Made by a program: the position numbers and the translations under genes. From the NCBI GenBank assembly GCA_028869355.1, contig JAGWSK010000016.1, positions 1 to 24,644 of the forward strand: a stretch of DNA of 24,644 nt, given 5' to 3'. Shown piece by piece: positions 14,368 through 21,214 of this stretch (position 1 is the first letter of the stretch; each line of letters opens with the position of its first letter). The notes below the pieces were generated by a model. It was not told the origin of the DNA. It saw only the letters and a list, made by a program, of their open reading frames with translations, and did no database searches. This DNA comes from Alphaproteobacteria bacterium (GTDB lineage Bacteria; Pseudomonadota; Alphaproteobacteria; Micropepsales; Micropepsaceae).

Positions 14368-15297
14368 ATGAGCGATCATTCTTCGCCTGCAAATTGGGCG
14401 TTGCGCGCATCCGTCATCGCGGCCGGTATCGCCGGGTTGGCATTGTCCAGCGGTCCCGTGCGCGCCGCAGGTTCTGATTCGCCACCGGATTTTGCACCCA
14501 ATCCAGGGGTGGGCTGGGTCGCGTCGCCCGGGCCATTCATGCCGCCGCCTTCGGGACCGGGGCCGGTGCCGGCGATCAATGGTCGGGGTTCCGGCAACGC
14601 GGCATTTATCGCGCGGGGCGCGCAGCCCATGTTCGACATGGGCGATCCCGATGCGCCCATCCTGCAGCCCTGGGCGAGAGAGCTGGTTCGCAAGCGCAAT
14701 GAGGACATCATGGCCGGCAAGCCCGGGTTCACGCGGCAGGCAAGCTGCTGGCCAAACGGCACGCCCGCATTCCTTCTCTACCCGCAACAGCCGGTCTATT
14801 TCGTTCAAACGCCGAAAGAGGTCGTGATGACCTGGCAGGGCGATCACCAGTTCCGGTACGTCTACATGAACACGCCGCATTCCGCCAATCCGAAACCATC
14901 CTGGTACGGAGAATCGGTCGGGCATTACGAAGGCGACACGCTGGTCGTCGATACGATCGGGATTTCTGAACGAACCCTGGTCGACAATTTCGGGACCCCT
15001 CATACGGCGCAGTTGCATACCATTGAGCGATTTCGCATGACGAATAATGGTCTGCAGATGGAGGTCGATCTTCACGTTGAAGATCCCGGTACATTCACGA
15101 CTGCCTGGGATGCGATGCAGCGGTACCGCCGGGTTGAACCAGGTGTCGCCGAATTGCCGAGAAGAGCCGATGATTTTCTGACCGCCGCCGGGAATCCGGG
15201 GCCGATGCTGGAGTCGAGTTGCGCGGAAAATCCTCACGGGTTATTTGACGCGCCCGGGACATTGCCAATCCCCCAGGCGGACAAACCTGACTTCTGA
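14368..15297 (+). CDS. Uncharacterised secreted family protein, copy C
   Basis: A 309-residue exported protein, third member of the family seen at 8116-8964 and 9009-9851, here on the opposite strand. The signal region is about residues 1-34, with a hydrophobic core and a cut near VRAAG. The mature start, PPDFAPNPGVGW, parallels copy B. The core is intact: CWPNGTPAFLLYP, VYFVQTPKEVVMTW, HSANPKPSWYGESVGHYEGDTLVVDTIG, LVDNFGTPHTAQLHTIERF and VEDPGTFTTAW. It carries an insertion of about 20 residues before CAEN (around VAELPRRADDFLTAAGNPGPM) that A and B lack. The C-terminus is ADKPDF. The start ATG has GGAAAG upstream. It is divergent from argG and convergent with the Lrp-type gene, only 8 bases apart at the stops. 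Confidence 0.85.
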   Translation: MSDHSSPANWALRASVIAAGIAGLALSSGPVRAAGSDSPPDFAPNPGVGWVASPGPFMPPPSGPGPVPAINGRGSGNAAFIARGAQPMFDMGDPDAPILQPWARELVRKRNEDIMAGKPGFTRQASCWPNGTPAFLLYPQQPVYFVQTPKEVVMTWQGDHQFRYVYMNTPHSANPKPSWYGESVGHYEGDTLVVDTIGISERTLVDNFGTPHTAQLHTIERFRMTNNGLQMEVDLHVEDPGTFTTAWDAMQRYRRVEPGVAELPRRADDFLTAAGNPGPMLESSCAENPHGLFDAPGTLPIPQADKPDF

Positions 15298-15305
15298 CCG
15301 CCAAA

Positions 15306-15791
15306 CTACCGAGTGCGCGGACGCTGCCTCACCGGCAGGGGGAGTTCCGTCGTGCGTTTCATTTCTTCCATGGCAAACGCGGCGCTGACGTCCATCAGTT
15401 TTGCTGAGCGGATGAGCGCCTTGTACACGCGATCATAGGCTGCGATGTCCGCTACCTGCAATTTGAGCAGATAATCGACCTCACCCGCCATTCTGTAGAA
15501 CTCGATCACTTCCGGAATGGCGCGCACCGCGGCGGTAAAACCATCCAGCCATTTCTCGGTGTGCTCCGCTGCGCGCACACTGACGAAGACCGTCACGCCA
15601 ACCCCAAGCCGTTGCGCGTCAAGCAAGGCGACCCGCTTCTTGATCAGGCCGTCATTTTCGAGGCGTTTGATGCGCCGCCAGCAGGCGTTCTGGGAAAGGT
15701 GGACGGAATCGGCGATTTCCGCAATCGACAGCGCAGCGTCACGTTGGACTAGCCGCAGAATCTGAAGATCAGCTTCATCGACATCGGTCAT
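15306..15791 (-). CDS. Lrp/AsnC-family transcriptional regulator
   Basis: A 161-residue DNA-binding regulator. The N-terminal helix-turn-helix (about 5-60) reads DLQILRLVQRDAALSIAEIADSVHLSQNACWRRIKRLENDGLI, and the C-terminal RAM/ligand-sensing domain (about 65-150) includes VFVSVRAAEHTEKW and the EFYRMAGEVDYLLKLQVADIAAYDRVY signature. Lrp proteins form dimers to octamers and respond to amino acids; the ligand is unknown here. The ATG at 15791 gives the family's usual N-terminus; the longer reading starts at a TTG and is unlikely. The start codon overlaps a palindrome, and a second similar one lies 41 bases away, which suggests autoregulation and control of the divergent DUF6356 gene. Confidence 0.94.
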   Translation of the reverse strand: MTDVDEADLQILRLVQRDAALSIAEIADSVHLSQNACWRRIKRLENDGLIKKRVALLDAQRLGVGVTVFVSVRAAEHTEKWLDGFTAAVRAIPEVIEFYRMAGEVDYLLKLQVADIAAYDRVYKALIRSAKLMDVSAAFAMEEMKRTTELPLPVRQRPRTR

Positions 15792-15846
15792 GGGAAATTT
15801 TCCCAAATTTCATCGCAAATCTGGTGCATTTTGGGAAAAATTTCCA
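15791..15846. promoter_or_regulatory. Paired palindromes, candidate Lrp-type operators
   Basis: Two 15-base near-palindromes share one form: TGGGAAATTTTCCCA at 15791-15805 and TGGGAAAAATTTCCA at 15832-15846. Their centres are 41 bases apart, close to four helical turns. An imperfect AAATTTC...GCAAAT element lies between. AT-rich centres flanked by short G/C arms and phased spacing are usual for Lrp-family sites. They sit across the start of the Lrp-type gene and upstream of the divergent DUF6356 gene. Symmetry and spacing are seen; binding is inferred. Confidence 0.6.
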
Positions 15847-15895
15847 TATCGGCGCGATTATATTTTGGCGGTGGCGATTCGGACTCGGGACTTCA

Positions 15896-16174
15896 ATGCT
15901 GCGACGCTGGTTCCTCGAACATCCGCACAATATTGGCGAGAGCTATTTTCAGCATCAGGTCGCAGCGCTTGGATATTCACTGGCGCTGTTCCGCGCTGCG
16001 GCTGCCTGCGCAGTGCATGCAATCATACCCGCACTGTTCGAGCGCAGCGCGAGCCGGATCGTTGGGAAGTTGGACAGCGAAATGACCCAGCGCGCCGGCT
16101 CAGGCGCAACGGCACTACAGAGGCCAATCATACCGGCGGCATTAGGGGGAAATCACGTCGGACGTTTCAGATAA
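15896..16174 (+). CDS. DUF6356 family small protein
   Basis: A 92-residue protein starting at the ATG at 15896, with CGGGA just upstream. The sequence MLRRWFLEHPHNIGESYFQHQ, then a hydrophobic helix (ALGYSLALFRAAAACAVHAIIPALF) and ERSASRIVGKLDSEMTQR, matches my memory of the DUF6356 family: LF..HP..VGE(S/T)Y.EH at the N-terminus, a membrane-associated middle, and a basic C-terminus. The function is unknown. Longer in-frame readings from 15824 add unrelated residues that run through the candidate operators. The last ~25 residues (from about AGSGATALQ) exceed the usual family length, and the final 33 bases overlap the rlmN 3' end, so the C-terminus may be a read-through extension. The gene shares its upstream region with the Lrp-type regulator. 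Confidence 0.72.
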   Translation: MLRRWFLEHPHNIGESYFQHQVAALGYSLALFRAAAACAVHAIIPALFERSASRIVGKLDSEMTQRAGSGATALQRPIIPAALGGNHVGRFR

Positions 16175-17254
16175 AATCCGCCGTGCGGAGGCTCGTTCCT
16201 TGACGCTGGCGCTCTTAAGCTGTCCGCAGGCGGCCATGATGTCACGGCCGCGCGGTGTGCGCACGGGGGACGCGTAACCCGCACGGTTCACCACTTCGGC
16301 GAATTTCTCGATCTGTTCCCAATCCGAACATTCGTAAGGCGCACCTGGCCATGGATTGAACGGGATGAGGTTGATCTTCGCCGGAATGCCGGCCAGAAGC
16401 TTCACCAGCGCGCGTGCCTCGGCAAGGCTGTCATTGATGCCTTTCAGCATGACATATTCAAAGGTGATCCGGCGCGCATTCGACAGGCCGGGATAGTTGC
16501 GGCAGGCCTGCAGCAATTCGGCAATCGGATACTTTCGGTTGAGCGGCACCAATTGGTCGCGCAACGCATCATTCGTGGCATGCAGCGAAATCGCGAGACT
16601 CGATCCGATCTCCTGCCCGGCCCGCTCGATCATCGGCACGACGCCCGCGGTCGACAGAGTAATCCGCCGCTTCGACAGCGCCAGCCCGTCGCCATTGGCG
16701 ACAATGGTGAGCGCCGCTTTAACATTATCGAAATTGTACAGCGGCTCGCCCATACCCATCATCACCACATTGGTGACCCGGCGATTCTCCTTCGTGCTCG
16801 GCCAGTCGCCAAGCGCGTCCCGCGCGACCATGACCTGGCCGACAATCTCATGGGGAGTCAGATTGCGCACGAGCTTCTGAGTGCCGGTGTGGCAAAATCG
16901 GCAATTTAGCGTGCAGCCCACCTGACTTGAAACGCAGAGCGTGCCGCGGTCCTCTTCCGGAATGAATACCGTTTCAAATTCGACGCCTGGTCCGCCGGAA
17001 AGCAGCCACTTGCGGGTGCCGTCGGATGAAATCTGTTCTGTAACGATGCGGGGACGAGCGAGCGAAAAATTTTCGGCCATCAGGGCGCGGAAATCTTTGG
17101 CGAGATTGGTCATGGCGCCGAAATCCTGCGCTCCATGCACATAGATCCAGTTCCACAACTGGCGTGCGCGCATGCGGACAGATTTACCTTCGACGCCGGC
17201 GCGTTCCAGCGCGGCTTCGACCTCCGTCATCGGCAAGCCAACAATGTTCAGCAT
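16142..17254 (-). CDS. rlmN: Dual-specificity 23S rRNA/tRNA adenine-C2 methyltransferase
   Basis: A 370-residue radical-SAM enzyme that methylates C2 of A2503 in 23S rRNA and A37 in some tRNAs, supporting translational accuracy. The 4Fe-4S motif is CTLNCRFC (Cys114, Cys118, Cys121). The two catalytic cysteines are Cys107 in TLCVSSQVG and the C-terminal one in GRDIMAACGQL. Other family markers are RKWLLSGG, ETVFIPEEDRGTLC, GMGEPLYN and SLHATND. Length is normal. The ATG at 17254 is chosen over an upstream TTG. The gene's final 33 bases are overlapped by the convergent DUF6356 gene. An IalB-like gene lies about 80 bases upstream on the same strand, an order I recall from other alphaproteobacteria. 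Confidence 0.97.
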   Translation of the reverse strand: MLNIVGLPMTEVEAALERAGVEGKSVRMRARQLWNWIYVHGAQDFGAMTNLAKDFRALMAENFSLARPRIVTEQISSDGTRKWLLSGGPGVEFETVFIPEEDRGTLCVSSQVGCTLNCRFCHTGTQKLVRNLTPHEIVGQVMVARDALGDWPSTKENRRVTNVVMMGMGEPLYNFDNVKAALTIVANGDGLALSKRRITLSTAGVVPMIERAGQEIGSSLAISLHATNDALRDQLVPLNRKYPIAELLQACRNYPGLSNARRITFEYVMLKGINDSLAEARALVKLLAGIPAKINLIPFNPWPGAPYECSDWEQIEKFAEVVNRAGYASPVRTPRGRDIMAACGQLKSASVKERASARRILSETSDVISP

Positions 17255-17337
17255 TCCCAAATTCCAGCTGTCTCAGCGGCAATTGGCATTCTAATTCAAT
17301 TCGGCTTTCTGAAGGGCGTCGAATTTCGCGGGACGCG

Positions 17338-17856
17338 CTATTTGCACGCGGCGACGATGCGCTGCAGGGCGGCCGAAATCCCCGAGAGCGAATAGTTGTC
17401 ACGCGTCATCGCACCCTTCTCCGGAATTCCGGTAATGCTGAACGCCGCCCCGCGTTTCAGCGCGTCCACCAAACGCCGTTCCTGGGCCGGATCATCCATC
17501 CAGGCTCCGCCGGTGCCGCCATCATTTTTGGTGAAGAAGTCGAATTTGTCCGCTCCGACCTGCACCTGAACCTTCGAACCTTCCTTATAGGAATAACCAG
17601 GGACAATCGACGGTTCGTCGGTCACTTTTTTGCCGGGCCAGGTGGAGATCAGGAAGAATACCTCATCGCGCTTCATCGCCGCCGGTTCTTTCTGCTTTGG
17701 TTCCGAAAGCACGTAACACTGCCTTTCAGCGCCTTTGCCCACCGCATAGGCGAACCAGTCTCGATAGCTGCCGAGCAGTTCGGGCTTTCCCTGCGCCAGC
17801 ACCGTTGAAGCTACCATTGCCAGTCCCAATCCCAGTCCCAATCCGCAATAGTTCAC
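17338..17856 (-). CDS. IalB-like (invasion-associated locus B) exported protein
   Basis: A 172-residue exported protein. A signal peptide with a GLGLGLGL core ends VLA|Q at about residue 21. The mature protein fits the IalB family (PF06776): SYRDWFAYAVGKGAERQCYVLSEP near the start, FFLISTWPGKKV, VQVQVGADKFDFFTKNDGGTGGAWMDDP in the middle, and the terminal DNYSLSGISAALQRIVAACK with a final Cys. IalB is named from Bartonella, where it aids erythrocyte entry; family members are common in free-living alphaproteobacteria, so no virulence role is implied. The GTG start at 17856 has GGGAG 7 bases upstream; the longer reading starts at a TTG and would add a charged segment before the signal. The two Cys residues of the mature part could form a disulfide. 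Confidence 0.85.
   Translation of the reverse strand: MNYCGLGLGLGLAMVASTVLAQGKPELLGSYRDWFAYAVGKGAERQCYVLSEPKQKEPAAMKRDEVFFLISTWPGKKVTDEPSIVPGYSYKEGSKVQVQVGADKFDFFTKNDGGTGGAWMDDPAQERRLVDALKRGAAFSITGIPEKGAMTRDNYSLSGISAALQRIVAACK
17821..17844. repeat. Two perfect 12-bp tandem repeats inside IalB signal peptide
   Basis: CAGTCCCAATCC occurs twice, back to back and identical, encoding Gly-Leu-Gly-Leu twice on the minus strand in the hydrophobic core of the IalB-like signal peptide. The unit is a multiple of three, so gain or loss of a copy would change core length without shifting frame. Confidence 0.85.
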
Positions 17857-17936
17857 GCCACGCTCCCGTTTCAGACCCAGGTTGTGTCGCGGGGCATAGA
17901 ACGACAATGGGGCGAAAATTGAGCAGTCAGGGCGGT

Positions 17937-18503
17937 CTAGCCGCCCCTCCGTGGAGCATTGGCGCCGTTGCCGCTAGCGCTGCGGATAATCGGCTTTCCC
18001 CACTCGGCGACAGGCGGAAGCGCCGCTTTTGCCGGCCCGCCAGGCCGCAATGGACGTTCGGCGTAATTCGACAATGTAAGCATGCGGTCATACAACACAA
18101 TGGCGCCCGCCATTCCGACGTTGATGGAGAAGCGGGTCGGGATTTTCACCACATGGCGGCAGCGCGAAAGCACGGCCGGTGACAGCGAGAACCGCTCCGA
18201 GCCAAAGACGTAAGCGGCACGAGGCGGATGCCGGAAGCTCGGCAATTGAATAGCATCCTCGGTAATTTCAACCCCGATAAGTTCGCAGCCTTGCGGCAGG
18301 CGAAGATCATCAACGCCCGGAAACTGGTATATCGGCACGTGCCCGGCCGCGTCGGATGTATCCGATATCGCATCGGCAAGCTTTGCGCGCCCGGCAATGG
18401 TGAAGAAAAAACTCGCACCAAAGGCATGCGCGATCCGCAGTAGATTGCCGAGATTCATCGGTTTGGAGACGCCATCCGTGCCCGCCGCGAAATAGCCACG
18501 CAT
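17937..18503 (-). CDS. SpoU/TrmH-family RNA 2'-O-methyltransferase
   Basis: A 188-residue SPOUT-class enzyme, probably acting on tRNA or rRNA ribose. Motif 1 is the N-terminal KPMNLGNLLRIAHAFGA with the conserved Asn and Arg. Motif 2 is AYVFGSERFSLSPAVLSRC, and motif 3 is VVKIPTRFSINVGMAGAIVLYDRML, the residues that build the trefoil knot and SAM pocket. No N-terminal RNA-binding extension is present, so it is the short type. The C-terminal 30 residues are Pro, Gly and Ala-rich and probably disordered. The target nucleotide cannot be told from sequence. The ATG at 18503 starts at the usual MRGYF position. The upstream region (79 bases) is shared with the divergent asparaginase gene. Confidence 0.93.
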   Translation of the reverse strand: MRGYFAAGTDGVSKPMNLGNLLRIAHAFGASFFFTIAGRAKLADAISDTSDAAGHVPIYQFPGVDDLRLPQGCELIGVEITEDAIQLPSFRHPPRAAYVFGSERFSLSPAVLSRCRHVVKIPTRFSINVGMAGAIVLYDRMLTLSNYAERPLRPGGPAKAALPPVAEWGKPIIRSASGNGANAPRRGG

Positions 18504-18582
18504 TTCAATTGCCCGTAATTCTGCCCCTGATTTGCCCAGGCACTACAATATTAATCGATCAGGTTATCGAAAAGGCCGCAGC

Positions 18583-19578
18583 GTGAATAATCCGGTTTTG
18601 GTCGAAGTGATGAGGGGAGATCGCGTCGAAAGTGTCCACCGCGGCGCAATTGCGGTGTGTGATGCAGATGGTCGCATCAGGCTCGCTATTGGCGATGTCG
18701 ATGCCGCGGTTTATCCACGTTCATCTCTGAAACCGGTGCAAGCCATTCCACTGATCGAATCCGGAGCTGCGGCGCACTATTCGCTTGGCAGCGAAGAACT
18801 TGCTCTCGCCTGCGCCTCCCATTCCGGCGAACCGCAGCACACAACGCGCGTAAGCGCCTGGCAGGGAAAGATCGGCTGTTCAGTGGCCGATCTCGCCTGC
18901 GGTGCACACCGGCCGATGCACGAGGCGACCGCCAATGAGATGGTCTCGCGCGGCGAAAAATGGACTCCACTGCACAATAACTGTTCCGGCAAGCACACAG
19001 GATTCATGACGGTCGCGCGTGCGCTTGGTGTGCCGGTCGCAGGATATGAGCGGCCGGACCATCCGGTGCAGCGCCTGGTCGAGTGGACATTTTCGGAAGT
19101 CTCAGGAGTGCCTGGGCCCCTGCCCTATGGCATTGACGGCTGCACGGTGCCGAATTTTGCCGTGCCGATGCGTGCATTGGCGCTGGCGATGGCACGAATC
19201 GCCGACCCGGACAAACTTGCGCCCCGGCGCGCGGAAGCCTGCCGGCGCATTTTCTCCGCCATGACGGAGCATCCGGAACTCGTCGCCGGCACCGGACGCG
19301 CATGCACGCGGCTGATGCGGCAATCCCCGGCGGTCGCGGTCAAAACAGGCGCCGAAGGTGTGTACGTGGCAATCCTGCCATCACTCGGGCTTGGGGCCGC
19401 GCTGAAGGTCGACGACGGCGCAGGGCGCGCTGCGGAAACTGCGATTGCCGCTCTGTTGATCGCACTGGGTGCGATTGCCGACGATGGTGCGGCGCAGGAT
19501 TTGGCCCACGCGCCGGTCCTCGACACCCGCGGGCGCAGCGTTGGCGAACGCCGCTTCGTCGCCCCAATCGAGGCTTAA
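18583..19578 (+). CDS. Class 3 (Rhizobium etli-type) L-asparaginase
   Basis: A 331-residue enzyme that splits L-asparagine to aspartate and ammonia. It matches the asparaginase II family of R. etli (PF06089). From the published R. etli ReAV structure as I recall it, the catalytic set is Ser48, Lys51, Ser80 and Lys263, with a metal site at Cys135, Lys138 and Cys189. The corresponding residues appear here with a small constant offset: Ser47 and Lys50 in YPRSSLKPVQ, Ser79 in CASHSGEP, Cys134 and Lys137 in NNCSGKHTG, Cys187 in GIDGCTVPNF, and Lys254 in KTGAEGVY. All are intact, so an active enzyme is likely. The start is GTG at 18583, with AAAAGG about 7 bases upstream; the longer reading begins at a TTG. 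There is no signal peptide, so it is cytoplasmic. Its stop overlaps the convergent gene by 4 bases. Confidence 0.93.
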   Translation: MNNPVLVEVMRGDRVESVHRGAIAVCDADGRIRLAIGDVDAAVYPRSSLKPVQAIPLIESGAAAHYSLGSEELALACASHSGEPQHTTRVSAWQGKIGCSVADLACGAHRPMHEATANEMVSRGEKWTPLHNNCSGKHTGFMTVARALGVPVAGYERPDHPVQRLVEWTFSEVSGVPGPLPYGIDGCTVPNFAVPMRALALAMARIADPDKLAPRRAEACRRIFSAMTEHPELVAGTGRACTRLMRQSPAVAVKTGAEGVYVAILPSLGLGAALKVDDGAGRAAETAIAALLIALGAIADDGAAQDLAHAPVLDTRGRSVGERRFVAPIEA

Positions 19579-19988
19579 TCTTTCTTGTTTGTGGCTTCCT
19601 TTGCCTCCGCCAGCAACTGATCGGAAAAGGGCTGCACGTCGTTGATGAAGCAGTTCAGCCGCCCGAGATCCGGCGAGTTGTAGATCACCTGATCGCCACG
19701 GCCGAGACAGCCCAGGTTTGTCCAGGTGTAAAACCGCAAGGCGGTCAGCGGATAAACCGAGAGTCCGATGCAGCCGCCATTCAACTGCACAATGAAGCGG
19801 TGATAGGTGCGGTCGGTGACGATCAGCAAACGGTCATTGACCGCGTTCCATTGCCAGATGCGATTGTTCTGAAGGCAGGTGTCCTGCTGCGGCGATTGTG
19901 CCGGGGTGGAGGGCAGCTGCGCCATTGCGGCATGCGCGGCCATGAAAGCCACTGACGCCGCGATTACTGTTCCTGCGTACCTCATCAT
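19575..19988 (-). CDS. DUF6491-like exported protein
   Basis: A 137-residue protein with a signal peptide (residues 1-23, cut after AMA). The mature domain is about 80 residues: DTCLQNNRIWQWNAVNDRLLIVTDRTYHRFIVQLNGGCIGL, then FYTWTNLGCLGRGDQVIY. The pattern of spaced cysteines with a tyrosine-containing beta strand between them resembles DUF6491, whose members have a Cys-x-(8-12) start, a DR..L.V core and a later Cys pair. I hold this at moderate confidence. The function is unknown. The C-terminal helix (FSDQLLAEAKEATNKKD) is highly charged. It is convergent with the asparaginase gene, sharing 4 bases, and divergent from the GlsB-like gene. Confidence 0.72.
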   Translation of the reverse strand: MMRYAGTVIAASVAFMAAHAAMAQLPSTPAQSPQQDTCLQNNRIWQWNAVNDRLLIVTDRTYHRFIVQLNGGCIGLSVYPLTALRFYTWTNLGCLGRGDQVIYNSPDLGRLNCFINDVQPFSDQLLAEAKEATNKKD

Positions 19989-20088
19989 CTATTAACTCAA
20001 TTTTCCGGGTCTGGTTCGGGGAAATCTGGCTCGCCGTCGTGTTCCGTGTCAAATCTCGGGGAGAATTACAGCAGACGGAACCAGGCGC

Positions 20089-20349
20089 ATGTCGATTCTC
20101 GGTTGGATATTTTTCGGACTGATCACCGGTTTCATCGCCAGCCGTGTCGTGAACAGGCGCGGCGAGGGCTGCATTCTCAATATCGCGTTGGGAATCGTCG
20201 GAGCCCTGGTCGGCGGATTTATTTTCGATGCAATCGGCGGCCATGGGATAACCGGGTTCAATCTTTATTCGATGTTTGTCGCGATCATCGGCGCGATTGT
20301 CGTGCTTCTGCTGTTCCATGCCGTTACTGGCCGGCGCGGACTGAGATAG
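20089..20349 (+). CDS. GlsB/YeaQ/YmgE-family membrane protein
   Basis: An 86-residue protein with three predicted membrane helices (about 3-22, 29-49 and 57-78). Hallmarks of the transglycosylase-associated/YeaQ family are GWIFFGLITGFIASRVV at the N-terminus and GCILNIALGIVGALVGGFIFDAIG in the middle. The older transglycosylase label rests on weak evidence; these proteins are now treated as general-stress membrane proteins, often under sigma-S or EcfG control. I looked for a GGAAC-N16/17-CGTT EcfG promoter upstream and did not find one. A weak AGGCG precedes the ATG. The stop is only 21 bases from the convergent DUF1194 gene's stop, and no terminator is visible in that gap. Confidence 0.93.
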   Translation: MSILGWIFFGLITGFIASRVVNRRGEGCILNIALGIVGALVGGFIFDAIGGHGITGFNLYSMFVAIIGAIVVLLLFHAVTGRRGLR

Positions 20350-20370
20350 CCACGCGGCAAGCTTTTTCAT

Positions 20371-21183
20371 TTATCGCCTGGCCAGTTTCGTCGCTGGAGC
20401 AATCCCGGATATCTCCGCAATCAATTTGCGCAGGATCGCATCGGCGAACTGGTCAAAATTCCTGGCCGGAATCACGAAGGCTCCCGGACCTCCGATGACA
20501 AATTGCCGGTAATAGGCATCGAGGTCGGGTTCGACGGTCAGGATCGGCAATCCATTGATTCGTATGCCGAGCTTCACCGCTTCGTCGCGCGCCTGTTCGG
20601 CCGGCCGGCCGATATTGTTCGATCCGTCGCCAGATATGTCGATGACCTGGCGTGTTGCGGTGGTCGGGCTCGCGGTGAGCATGATCACGCCGTAGTCGAT
20701 GGCGCCGGACAGCGACGTTCCGCCGCCGAAAATCCGCCGCGGCGCTGCATCGATGGCGGCTGCCAGCGCCAAAGCCGATGATTGGTCGCGGACCGTCGTC
20801 CACGGAATCACCACCACGTGCAGCGTGGGGCCGGTCCACTGCACCATGGAAACGGAAATCGCCCCATAGTTGCCGTTACGAATCGCAGCGAGGACCTTCG
20901 GATTGCGGAATGCCGCGGCATAACCGCGCTTCTGCAGTTCGAAACGATCTTCCGAAACGCTGCCCGAAGCATCCACCGCAAGCACGAGATTGACATCTAC
21001 CTGCGGTTCGCCCGAACGCCGCGCGCTTTGCGCGCAGTTTGTTTGATTCCGCGCCAGTGCGGCCGTGCCGCACTGGTCGGGGCGCGCTCCGTTCGGCGCA
21101 TTTTGGGCAGCATGAGCCGGAATGCACCAGAATGCGATCGCCAGCACAACCACGATGCGGAATGCGGTCCGTAAGTCGATCAT
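20371..21183 (-). CDS. DUF1194 secreted VWA-like protein, copy 1
   Basis: A 270-residue exported protein with a signal peptide (residues 1-26, cut after AHA). A linker of about 36 residues with two cysteines (CGT and NCAQ) follows, then a DUF1194 domain (PF06707) at about 61-262. It has a MIDAS-type metal site: DASGS (71-75), the Thr in GGGTSLSGAIDYG, and the Asp in IDISGDGSNNIGRP. Such sites bind Mg or Mn and mediate protein adhesion in VWA domains. The ATG at 21183 has GGGAG 7 bases upstream and starts a proper signal peptide, so the 54-residue longer reading from 21345 is rejected. It lies 31 bases after copy 2 on the same strand and shares most core residues with it, so the pair arose by tandem duplication. 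The role of DUF1194 is unknown. Confidence 0.92.
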   Translation of the reverse strand: MIDLRTAFRIVVVLAIAFWCIPAHAAQNAPNGARPDQCGTAALARNQTNCAQSARRSGEPQVDVNLVLAVDASGSVSEDRFELQKRGYAAAFRNPKVLAAIRNGNYGAISVSMVQWTGPTLHVVVIPWTTVRDQSSALALAAAIDAAPRRIFGGGTSLSGAIDYGVIMLTASPTTATRQVIDISGDGSNNIGRPAEQARDEAVKLGIRINGLPILTVEPDLDAYYRQFVIGGPGAFVIPARNFDQFADAILRKLIAEISGIAPATKLARR

Positions 21184-21214
21184 GCGCAATCTCCCGAAAA
21201 CCGCAGCATTCGGC

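Noticed and set aside
14317..15237. 306-codon minus-strand ORF opposite family copy C
   Set aside because: Copy C has a signal peptide and two clear paralogues in the window; the antisense frame has neither and is Arg/His-rich.
20041..20088. EcfG-type general stress promoter before the GlsB-like gene
   Set aside because: GGAAC occurs only about 12 bases before the start codon with no correctly spaced CGTT upstream of the gene.
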